From Paraspadella gotoi (Eukaryota; Chaetognatha): DNA of 64,000 nucleotides. Both the position numbers and the translations under genes were made by a program. Shown piece after piece: positions 1 to 12,105 of this stretch (its first letter is position 1; the number at the start of each line of letters is the position of its first letter). The stretch is from NCBI GenBank assembly GCA_051294375.1, contig CM119270.1, positions 9,797,530-9,861,529 of the forward strand. The letters run 5' to 3'. Under the pieces are notes generated by a model. That model saw only the letters and a program-made list of their open reading frames with translations, was not told the DNA's origin and did not search any database.

Positions 1-72
1 CATTGTATTCATCGTCGTTGTCGTCTTTGTTCAAATCATTGAGCTCCCAAATGTTCGATGTTATTATTTAGA

Positions 73-220
73 ACAAAGTTTGAAGAGAGATTAACAACGA
101 TTTTTATTTCATAGTAGAAACAGACATGTTTTGACTCACATACGAGTCGTATGTGATCAAAACATGTCCGTTTCACTATGAATAAAAATCGTTGTTAAAT
201 CTCTCTTCAAACTTTGTTCC
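73..220. repeat. Long near-perfect hairpin (about 73-nt arms)
   Basis: The arm 73-145 is the reverse complement of 147-220 with few mismatches and almost no loop. Each arm carries the ACATGTTTTGA / TCAAAACATGT and AACGATTTTTATTTCAT segments also found beside the hammerhead motifs at 8.1 and 10.5 kb. It therefore looks like two head-to-head copies of that element end, joined where the ribozyme core would be. Confidence 0.8.
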
Positions 221-1140
221 TAATCAAATCACAACGAAACAGAAAGGAAAAAACACGATGTTATATTTTAATTTAATATGTAATTAATTAAATAAGTTAT
301 TTTTTTAAAAATTATAATCATTAATTACAGCTAATGTATCGTGGCCAGATCCGGCATTGTTTGCTCAAACTTGTTTATTAATAATTTGATTTATTTATTT
401 TATATATTTTTTTTTGTTCAGTGCAAGAGGGGAAAAAAAGAAGAAGATAGAGAGAGAGTGTGTGTTAAAGATTTAAGTATGTATAAGCATAATATATGCA
501 ATATTGCCATAAAACAGATCAATCCTTTTGGTTTAAACTTGTTTGTAACATGAAAAACGTTATGATTTAAAAAAAAAGGAGACTTAAAATTAAAGAAATA
601 ATAAAAATATAAGAAATACAATTTTTAGTTTTTAAGAATTAAAAAAGTTTAATTTAAATTTTAATGTAACTTAATTACAGTTTTTTTCAGATAGAAAAAA
701 TCTTTTTTCAGCTCAGATTTTATTTGAATATATTAAAAAGAATAATCTAAATATAAAAATGTAATTTTTTTCATAGATTCTCGACCAAAGAGGAAAGAGA
801 ATAAAAGAAAACAAAAAAATAAAAGAGAATAAGAAAAAGTGAATAAAAAAATTAGGTGCAAACAATTTTAAATGTTGAAAATAAATATTGAAAACAAATT
901 TTTAAAAGAAAAATCAAGAAAGAGCAGGGGGTTGCAAAGATTTTAATACATTAAATACCTTTCATTTCTAACCAATAAAAACAGATGACCAGGAAGCGAA
1001 CACGCAGGGTTATTATAGCTTCCGGGTTCAATCCTTTATTCTCAATTTTTCTATCGCTCCCGGTTTCGGGTTCTTCAAAAATCGGCCGCTTCCACAGTGT
1101 TCGCTTACGCTTTCCGGATCGCGTCCACATCTCTGTACTA

Positions 1141-1620
1141 AACCAATAAATGTTAAAATTTCAAAACAGTTTTTTCTCACATTATTTTGCAGATTCGGAT
1201 TCGTCATAAAAAGTTGATAAAAAGAAATATAACTCTTTTTGAAAAATTCCTTTATTAAGTGGGTCAAAAATTAGAAAAAGCTATATTTTAAGATGAAAAT
1301 TAACTTTTTATATATTAAATATAGCTTTTTTAATTTTTAACCAACCTAATGAAAGAATTTTTAAAAATGATTTATATTTTCTTTTGTCAACTTTTGACGA
1401 GGAATTTAAATCTGCAATCAAAATTAAGAAAAGCCTATTTTGAAATTTTTCGATTTTATAAGGATAGTACTATATATAAATATAGCCTCCTGCGAAAATT
1501 AAAAAACATAAAATTTTTTTTTTTATAAATTAATGTTCACTGATAGTATGTTGTTCATAATTGACTTTTAGAATTTTCGTATGTAACTTTCACTACGCCT
1601 TATTGTACATTGCCAAATGT
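1141..1620 (+). repeat. Interspersed repeat family D, copy 1
   Basis: The family is marked by GATTCGTCATAAAAAGTTGA, a palindromic middle with AAGCTATATTT, and TCACTACGCCTTATTG near the end. Other copies are at 5460-5830, 21616-21890, 29638-30095 and 58330-58620. No coding capacity is visible. A (CT)n tract follows at 1635-1700. Confidence 0.75.
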
Positions 1621-1886
1621 AATTGTATATATTTCCTCTCTCTCTCTTTATCCCCCTTTCTATCTCTCTCTCTCTCTCACTCTCTCTCTCTCTCTCACCA
1701 AATTTTCATTTCTTTTTCACAACTTATTCAAACTGGCCTTGTTTAAAATCTGTCCTCACCACTGACCACTGTCCTTTCTCAATTATTTGTTGGAAGCTTT
1801 AACCTTGAACTTCTTCTTCACTCTCTCTCTCTCTCTCTCTCTCCCTTTCTTTAACTCACAAAATCTGTTCACTTTTACAACTGTAA

Positions 1887-1933
1887 AAAGCGCTGATGAA
1901 GGCTCGAATTTATGAGCCGAAACAGGTCTGCTA
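1887..1933 (+). ncRNA. Hammerhead ribozyme motif, minimal type I
   Basis: The core CTGATGA (1893-1899) is followed by a 5-bp stem II GGCTC/GAGCC and GAAA (1919-1922). A 2-bp stem III (AC/GT, 1922-1927) leads to GTC at 1926-1928, the predicted cleavage site. GCG before the core can pair with TGC after the site (stem I). All invariant positions are present. Such short-stem-III ribozymes are known in Penelope-like elements. Activity is not shown. Confidence 0.65.
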
Positions 1934-2154
1934 AGATACAAAATAAAATCGTTGTACAAATTAAATCAAAACTTTATTATTCTCTCAAAAACAACGAAAG
2001 AAAGGATTATACCATGAATACAATCAATACAGAAAAACAAATGAAAAGTGAGATCGAATTTACATTTTTTCCAAAATTATCGAAAAAACTTTTACCACCC
2101 TTGACCACGCCCACCCAAGGCAATGTCCACCCTCCATCGATCACGACCTCTCAC

Positions 2155-2270
2155 CTTGATCTCTTTCTCGAATGGACGAATAAAAGGTGATCCTCGCATC
2201 GTCTGAGTTTTCACAATTTGATCGTCAAGTGTCGTTTGGATGTCGTCGACAGAGGCGAGGATGGCGACGC
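2155..2270 (-). CDS. Dynein heavy chain exon 19 (residues 955-993)
   Basis: It encodes [20 protein letters not shown] then [19 protein letters not shown], the most recognisable linker motif of axonemal heavy chains. The acceptor is CACCCCCAAG after an intron of only 63 nt. The donor AAG|GTGAGA ends in phase 0. I found no continuation in 1-2154, so the next exon lies left of the window. Confidence 0.96.
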
Positions 2271-5200
2271 CTTGGGGGTGGTAGGATAGAGTTTGAGAGA
2301 GACAGAGACAAAGAGAGAGACAGAGAGGCCTACCTGTGTCTCGATACATTGTCGTAACAAATGATATTCCGTCCCAATCCTCTATCATCTTTTGCATCGC
2401 TTTTTCCAGCGAAAATTCCTGTGAAAACAGATTTGTTTTTCTTCTTTTTAATTTGTAGAGAAACTTTATAGACATATAGAAAAATGCCATATTATTATTA
2501 TTTTCCAAAATTCTTTTAATGTCCAAGCTAACAACATAAAGTATTGAGAGATGGAATTGGGTTTGAGCCAAAACGCAATGTGAAGAGGTGAAGAAGTTGA
2601 CCTCCTCGGTCGAAAATTCATCGGAGACTTGAAACGCAAAGGGTCTTTCACTATCCCATTTACTTTCATGAGTTCCTCCTTTTCTTATATTTTGTTTAAA
2701 CCGAATAAAAAATTCAAAAGGATTTTTTTTTCTCTTTCTACCCACAAGTATTTCATGGAATTGGATTTGGCGTAGGTATTTCATCATAACCAAGTATGGC
2801 ATATTCAACGATGCGGAGACAAAAGCAATCACTAGAAAAAAAATCTTAAAAGTATAAGGATCTCGCCAAGGTATAGTATCAAAGAAAATTAATGAAAAAG
2901 TACTATAATCTAATTTGCATATTGCATAATGAAGTGGAAATTCAAACAAAAAATACTTGAATCGATATGAAACAAAGAAAATGGTTCTAGTTGGTTGGCG
3001 ACTTCGCCATGGCGATATCGCCAGGGCTTTGGCGATGTCGCCAGTACCCCCACTGGCGACCTTGACAGTGATAAAAATAGCGAATATAATGAAAAGCGCA
3101 GCTAACACGGGGATGAACATCACCTACGGGCTCCTCTCCCAACCCTAACACTAAGCCAGACCTCCCCTTCAACTCTTGTGCCTCTCCCCTAACCCGGGCC
3201 TCGGCCTCCCGTACATCTCCGTGCCTCAACCCTGACCCTAACCGCATTCGATGCATCAACCACGGGCCCCTCCCCCAACCCTAACCCTAAACCGACCCTC
3301 ACGTTCAACTCTGTTCCTCTCCCCTAACCCTAACCCGGGCTTGGGCCTCCCGTACATCTCTGTACCTCAACCCTAACCCTAATCGCCTAAGATATATAAC
3401 CCACGGGCCTCTCTCCCAACCCTAACCCTAAATCGGGCCCAGGCCTCCCTTACATCTTCGTGCCTCAACCCTAATGTCCCTCGCCAGTACCTTCACTAAG
3501 CCTAACCCTAACGCGGGCCTCCTGGTCATCAACAACACCCTCCCTACCCCTATCCCTAAAATTGACATTAATATTAGGCCTAAAATAAACTTAACTTAAC
3601 TTAACTCAACCCTAACCCTAACTAGTACCAACTCAACCAAAAAATTTAGGGGTGAACTTAGGCAAATATTTTTTCTTAACTAGGTAATAGACAAATTTTT
3701 GGTTTACTTAGTAGTTAACTGAATAAAAGTTGGCAATTTTTAATTGAAGAAAGGATCTTTAAAACTAAGATATAACTGATAACTTATGATCTAATTTGCT
3801 AAGATTTAAAAGGGAAATGTTATCTTTAATAATTTGAAGCCAAATGATATTAAATTAAATATTGTAGTCTAATTGTATTCTATTGTAGTCTAATCTTATA
3901 TTGTATAGATGCTCCCTCTATTTCCAGAAGACAACACTGACCTCCCCCTCCCAAAATGAGTTATTAGATATAATAAGCAAATAATATTTTTAAAAAGTAA
4001 TATATATATAATTAATAATATAGTTTAAATAGTAAAACATTCATAAAATATAAAAATATAAAATAGTGAAACAAGTAATTTTGCAAATTTTCAAATAAAA
4101 TTAAAAAAATAACAAAATAGAATATTTTTTGTATTAATTTAACAAAATCTTTATTCCAATATAAAACTTTAATTTGCTCAACATTGAAATTCAATTAGTT
4201 TTAGCCCAAATATTTTTAATGAACGATATAAATAATTTTATTAAAAAAAATTAATAGCTAAAAATATGTTTGGTATTTGGTGACAGGGGTTGGAGTCTAT
4301 TATATAGTTGTTTTTAATTAAGATAAACATTTTTCAGTATGTTCCAGAATATCATTTTTTATATTGAGTTAGAATCTTTGTTAAAGATAAAAAAATATAA
4401 GGATAATTTTTTAAAATTTTTTTTATTTGAAAATCATATCTATAGGATATTTAATTTCCATATATTTTTAATATAATCAGCTAGGGAGGTATTGAATAAT
4501 CCACATCATATTCTGCAAAGAAGAGCTTTGACATTCTAAATAAGATACAAAACATTTTTGGGCGACTTAAGTTTTGTGTACATTTTTACATCATCTTTGA
4601 TCGAGGTTTTAATCTTGTCAATCATATCAGGATACAACTGAATATGTTACTTTATGTTTCTTTATTATCTGTTAATTTTTTTATTTATCAATGAATTAAT
4701 CTTCTTTAATAATTTAATTGGTTCTGGGTCTGGTAGTAGCCAAGTAGTTTACATACTTATTAATTAATACTGATAGTCATATTTCATGCCATATGAGAAA
4801 AATATTTTTGGGCTTAAAATATAGTATTAACAAATTACAAATATAGTTGATAAATGATAACGAAATTAAAACAATAAAAGAAAATATAATGTTTTATTTA
4901 TCTTTAAAAATAAATATAAGCAAAATATTTTGATTCAGAAATTGCCTATCTTAATTAAGAAAAATCATTTCTTTACCAAGGCAATTTCAGTAACACTTTG
5001 CTCAGTTAATCAGGCAAAATATTACCTAAGTTCACCCCTTAACCCTAACCCTAAACCAACTCAACCTTAACCCTAAACCATCTCAACCCTAACCCTAACC
5101 CTAATCTGAGTTTAGTTTAGGTGAAATCGCCATAACTAGAACGCTAGATGTAGTTTAGTACAAAATCGCCAAATTGCGACTTAGCCATGACGCTCTCGCC

Positions 5201-6962
5201 ATTTGGCGATTTAGCTGTGAACTACATCTAGCGTTCTGGTTATGGCGATTTCGCCTAAACTAAACGCAGATTAGGGTTATGGTTAGGGTTGAGATGGTTT
5301 AGGGTTAGGGTTGAGTTGGTTTAGGGTAGTAAAAATTCTAAATTTAACTTTAATTAAAATTTAAAAGTGGAGGAACGAAAAAAATTATTTTACTAATGAA
5401 CATTTATGTAATAAAAAAATTTCTAATAATTTTACAAATTACGCAGTAGAGCCGATATTTATACTAGACTAAAATCCAATAATGTTAAAATTTAAAAACA
5501 TTTTTTCTAGATTTTTTGCAGATTTGGATTCGTCATATAAAGTTGGTAAAAGAATATAAACTCTTTAAAATCTTTATTAAGTGGGTCAAAAATTAGAATA
5601 AGCTATATTTTTAAGCTAAAATTAACTTATTATATATTATTAAATATAGGTTTTATATTTTAACCCAACTTATATGGTAAAGAATTTTTTAAAAATGATT
5701 TATATTTCTTTTCTATCAATTTTGACCGAGGAATTCAAATCTGCAATCAAAAATTAAGAAAAGCCTATTTTTGAAATTTTTCGGATTTTATATTATATAT
5801 TTTATATATTACTATATATAAAATGGCAGGTGATTCTATTCGGGTATTTTCAACAATAAAATTGAAACTATATATAACTATTATTTTTTTTATTCCACTG
5901 ATTAATATAAAACACGCTTTATTTAAAAAAACGGTTGGCTATAGTTATTTTCTCCTTATAACATCGAACTTCACTGGGTGAATTTCTATGCTTTCAAAAT
6001 ACGGTAAGACAGTAATTTCTTTTACCTTAAGATGAAACTAAAGCGATTTTTTAAGGTAAGGCAACTTTTAAAGATTAAATTGCTCGTCAGATCTATTGCG
6101 TTTTTTAGATATACTACAGCTTAGGCAAAAAAAACGAGCGCCGCGAGCTCCTCCCAACCCATAGGATTCGGGTCGTCCCCTGCTGATTCACAAGGAGAAC
6201 AAATGGTGAACTCCTCTCGGCATCGTCTTCTACATTGGTGAGCCCACAATATATATATATTTATTATATATATAAAATTAAAAAAAAAGAGAGAGAGAGA
6301 GAGACAAGAGAGAGAGAAAAAGAAGCAGGACAGACCGCTGCAGAGCCAGAACTCGTTTTTAGACAAATCAGAAGAGCAGTGACTGAGTAGATATCGCTCC
6401 CCGCTGAGAAAAAGAGAGAGAGGGAGAGAGCGACATATAATTAAAAGAAAGAGAGAGAGAAAGTGACGTATAATGAAAAGATTTTTGTTTTGTAAATAAA
6501 ACAAACAAATACGAATATTGATATGAAACATGACAATTTTAAAGATCTTGATGATTAGAAGCCATATATAAATTTTCAACTACCTATGATATCACACTTT
6601 CAGAAGCCATGATTGCAAAAAAGCGTGACGCCGACGACGACGACGTCACAAAGAAGGAACCCTGAATGGTAATGGTAATTCGATAAAAATATCGAATTCG
6701 TGGGCCAAAAGTTGTCATGTTGCAAGAAATGATTCCAATGAAACCAATTCGTCTTGACTCGAGGACAGCAGTCAAGGTTGGACGCAAGGATGTATTTCTT
6801 CGTCTCTTAAATCGAAAAGGAATTCTCCGCAGTGGGAGGGACGCAATGGCGGGCCGGGGGTTCATAGGCGGTACCGCCATCCTGACGGCAGTGAGCGCGA
6901 TACGGGGGAAATTCCTGTCGTTGGTTCCGTCGCTCGAGACCGTAGAACCGGAAAGGTCACGA

Positions 6963-7059
<97 letters not shown>

Positions 7060-8204
7060 GGTCAAAGGTTTCGGATAAATACGACTGGGAAAAAGATTCG
7101 GGGAGAAAAAGGAGGAATAGGGAAGTGGGTAAAGTGAAAGGAGAAGAGAAAGAAGAAGGAAAAGGAAGGAAATCGACAAAAAAAGGAAAGAAGCAACATA
7201 ATTTGAAAGAGACCGAGTCGCATCTGGAAGGCAGCCAAAGGTTTGGGGGTTGAACCGTCGGATCAGAGGAAATAAGTTAAATGCAATTTGATATCGAATT
7301 AAACAATCAAGATAGGTAGTAAGCAATGAAAAATAAACAATAAGTTAAGAATTTGATGGTAATTTGAAAGTAACTTGAAAACGAATCTCATTTCCTCTCT
7401 TCTTTCCCTGCCAACGCTTTCCAGAAGCCTCCTCTCATGACCTCTCTGATTGATCAATAAGATGAGAAGAAGTAAACTCCAAAAAAGGTAGGCTATTGGT
7501 CTTTCAGATTCATCTAAGATGATAAACAGACGCGTCCTCAAATAAAGTAATAAAAACAAACTCGAAATGCATTTTACATCCGCGTCCAGAAAATCGTGTC
7601 CTTCGCCAGAGGCCCCCTCAGTTTCTCACTTCAAACAGAAGAGCAACGGAAAAGGCTTAACCAGGACGTGGATGAGGGAAAAGGAAGGACGACGTCGGCA
7701 AATGCTCGATAAATATTGAGGGGATGGGGAAAGGGGGAAAGGAGAAAGAGGAAAGGGAAAAGGGAAATCGGAGAATAAAGAGGAACAGAACAGACGAAGA
7801 GACGGAATGAGAAAAAGCTATAAAATAAAATGATTGTCATGTGATTCGCAAGGGGGAGAAAGTAAGGCCAGGTTTTCCATTTTAAATCAAACAAGTCAGA
7901 AATAAGAGTACCCAACTCGTACCCAGCCTGAAGTAATAAATGAAAAAAATAAAATGTTCGTTATAAAGTTAAGGAAGAGTTAAAAAGGGGAAATTATGAT
8001 TCATAAGGGTAGACATTGTGTTAAATCCTTTCTTTTGTTGTGTTTTGATTAATAGAAAGAGTTTGAATTTTGAAATGTTTGTTTACAACAACGATTGTTT
8101 TTATTTCATTTAGAAATGTACATGTTTCGGCTCTTGATTTCGAGCCTTCATCAGCGTTAAAAGGTTTAAATTTTTATTCTACATTTTTGTGCAAAAGAAA
8201 GGAG

Positions 8205-8299
<95 letters not shown>

Positions 8300-10273
8300 A
8301 AAGAGAGTCCCTTACCAGAAGAGCAAAACTGATTCCGTCGACCCCCGAGCTTCAGGCCGCTGAGCCGTCAAAAGAGCCTTGGCGATCAATAGTTACTCAT
8401 TGTGGGCCTTCGAGAAGGCTAGGTATCGGCCGCGTCTGGCTGAGGGCAGTGGCCACCCAGGGGCTGCCAAGTAGCCGCTAACGCAGACTCCACCTCCGCC
8501 CCCCAGGAGGTAGGAAGGAAGCTTGCTGCTGAAGAGCTGACTGCACCCACCACAGCGCATCCAGATGAAAAGCAGAAGCAACCTAGGAACGTGGGTCACC
8601 TGTCCCTTCCCTACCACCAGGGGATCACTGAGTCATTGGTGCGGTTGGTAGCAAAGCAGGGGATCTCCACCTCAGTGACGGCCCGCGGCTCCCTATGTGA
8701 GCATCTGGTGAAACCGAAAGATAAAATCCCCAGACCAAAAACATCAGGAGACGTCTACTGGGCGGCCTGTGCAGGGGCGGGCAACCAATCCTGTGCAGCA
8801 GCATATATGGGCAAGAAAGGCAAGTCCCTCACAAACTGTTTCCAACAGCACACAATACCATATCCTGATGCCCATGGACACTACCTGTCCTCAGTCGCTG
8901 GCCACTTAATCAGAGAGTCAGACTGTCTCATGCTGTCCCATGACCCAAACTAGTTCTCAAGAGGTATTAGAGAGGCAATCTACATCAAAGCCCTCGAGCC
9001 CTATTTGAATCGTGATGGAGGACGATTCGACCTCCCTTCAAGCTATGATTCGCTTATTAAAAGCAATGGGCAGGCGATGCCCCTCCCTCAACTGTAGCAA
9101 CTCAATCCCTCTCTCTGGGTAATGAGCGTCGCCCAAAACAACGGCTACAGGAGAAGGGAGAGGAGTCCACCACTCCTGTCGCTAAAGCAGCAAGAATGGA
9201 CAACCGCCCACCTCGCCAGTAGGCGAGAAGAGGGCAGTCGGCAGGTGTAACAGGCCAGAGAGACATTCGAGTTGCACTAGGCCTCTTCCCTCAAGGAAGT
9301 CTCCCCAGTGCAGCATTGACCAGCTCATCCGAATTGTCATCTCAACCAATGACCCGGCCTCATCGCTCAAGCCTTTAATTTGCAAAAACCAAGGGGAGCC
9401 TGCTAATTTTGAGATCTATCTTAATACTTTTATGTCACTTATATCACTTAACTATCCCTCAGCAAATGTATCTTTTCACATTTAAAAACTTTATTTCTTT
9501 TCAAACTATTACTATTATTAGTCGGATCTGCTTATAAGCAGATCCCGACTCTTTAATTCACTTTGTCGGTCCGTCGATCCGCCCCTCAATCTGGTCGGAA
9601 ATTAACTTATTTCATGTCAGAACATCGAATTATGATAAAAAATAGAAAAAAAATGTTGTCTGTCCGTCCATCTGTCCGTCTGTCCGTCCGTCCGATTGGA
9701 ATGAAATTTTGTGTGTGGTTAGGGAAGTGTGTGATTGAGCTGGATATGAAGTTTCGATGGAATCATCCCAGTGGAAATGAGTTTAAATGGAAAAAACAAA
9801 AAAATATATTTCAATATTTGAACACCAATTACTTATGAGTGGATGGGACAATTGACCTGAAATTTTGTTTGCAGGTAGGAAAGTGTGTGATTAAGTTGGA
9901 AATCAAGTTTCGATGGAATCCTTTGAGTGGAAAAATGGAAAAATGGAAAAAAACAAAAAACCTGTTTCACTAATTGATTATGCTTCTTTTTCTTTTTATA
10001 TTAAATATAAATGCAAGATGTATAAATTAATCAAATAATTAATCAGTTAATTAATCAATTAGTCAATTAATTAATCAATTATTAATTAATCAGTCAATTA
10101 ATAAATCAATTATTAATTAATTAATTATTAATTATTTAATTACCGATAATGATCGTGGGCAGATCCGACATTGTTTGTTCAAACTTGTTTATTTATTTAT
10201 TAACTGTTAAATCACTATTATTTAGTCTAAAAAAAATTTCTTGTTGTACAATGCACAATGTATTACTTTGCCC

Positions 10274-10311
<38 letters not shown>

Positions 10312-10417
10312 TCTCTCCTCTCTCTTCCCTCTTTTTTCACCTTAAATCTGTCCTCAACTTTCAACCACTGTCTCTGTGTTGGAAAACTTTGGATTCTCTT
10401 TAATTCTCTCTCTTCTC

Positions 10418-10497
<80 letters not shown>

Positions 10498-12006
10498 TCC
10501 CTTAAACCTGTTTAAGCTGATGAAGGCTCGAAATCAAGAGCCGAAAAATGTACGTTTCTAAATGAAATAAAAACAATCGTTGTTGTAGACAAACATTTCA
10601 AAATTCAAACGCTTTCTATAATTCATAAGGGGAAGAAAGGAAAGTCGAAGGTTAGCTAAGGATAAAAGTAGAAGAAGATGGACAATGAAAAAGATGTTGG
10701 AAGAGCCAATGAGAAAGAGCAAACAACTCGCCATTATCTAATATCCATGCGTCCAGCCTTAATTATTTTTTATCGGGGTTCTCACTTTTTTCCCAACCTA
10801 TGACAGCGGTGCCTTTCTAATATCCACGCCTCTCTTCTCCCTAACCTTACCCCCGCCTCACCTTGGTGGCGGCGGCGGAGATGACGTCGAACTGATCCAT
10901 GTAGGGCGCGAGGCGAAGCTTGAGAAGTTTGCGCAGCGTCGTCCCGGAGTCTGGCGTGAGGTCGAAATTTGCGATGTCCGACATCTGCTTCCAATGGCGA
11001 GCGCGGATGCCGGGGTTGCACAAGCAGCCGATCACGGGGATGTGTTCCTTTTTTAAGAAGAGAAGGGATGGGAGGGGGGGTTAGAGGAAGGATGGTTGAT
11101 CGACAGAAAATTAGTAGGACATTACGGAAAAAAAAGCAAAAAAAAAAAATAGTAAGAGTTATTACAAAATTATAAAAAAAGGTACAAGAAAGCTTATTAT
11201 AATAAAGTAGAATAAAAGTAAATATAACAATGAGGTTTAAAACCCATTCAACCCCCCGAGCCAGTCGCCCCCTTCCAACCTTAAACTGCTTGATGGCCTC
11301 CTGGATGATGTTGCACACCCTCAGTTTTGGCGGGAGATCCTCGAAGGGGATCTCCTCGATGGGCACGAGCCGCTTCCCGGGCGGCAGCCGCGACGCCTCC
11401 TCCGCCCTATGCTTCTTCAGTTGATTCTGGAAGACTTTGGTGATCTTGTAGATTTCCCGCCAAAACTCGTCAACGTCCGTTTCGATTGATTCGGAGTTAA
11501 GTTCGAGGAAAGACCCGTCCATCCATCTGACAGGGCGCCGAGCGGTTTGGTTATTGGGAGAACCTTTTCTCTTTTCTTTGTTTAAACACACATTAAACCT
11601 CAATTTTTTTAAAACTTAATCTAATCCCTAACCCTAATCTTTAACCCTGACCTAATCCCTAATCCTAATCCCTAATTCCAATCTAAAATCCTTAACCCTA
11701 ATCTCTTAACAAATATTTAACATAATCTTTAACTTAATCTTTAACTCTAATTCCGAACCTAATTTTTAATCTTAAATTCAATTTTAATAATGAATTTAAG
11801 CTGAAATGGGCCGCTTTCGGAAAAGACGGCCGAACAGTCTTACTTTTTTTCCGCCCTCTGCCATCTCAGCACCAGCGTGAACATCTTGTGAAAGGGGTCC
11901 AATTGAGCCGTGATCTCGTCCATTTCGGGATAAACGGTGGGAGCCAGTCGGAACAGATTCTCCTCTTTGTTGATCCAGTTAATCGTGTCCTGTGTGGGAG
12001 GGAGGG

Positions 12007-12105
<99 letters not shown>

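Noticed and set aside
2092-3123. 343-residue minus-strand open frame as one gene
   Set aside because: Only its two ends (exons 18 and 19 of the dynein) are coding. The rest is readable intron 17, and splice sites bound the true exons.
10782-11603. 273-residue minus-strand open frame as one gene
   Set aside because: It spans dynein exon 16, an intron, and exon 17 in a different frame. The splice-based model explains it better.
12012-12103. Arg-Glu repeat proteins from (GA)n tracts here and at 8205, 40225 and elsewhere
   Set aside because: These are microsatellite artefacts readable in several frames at once.
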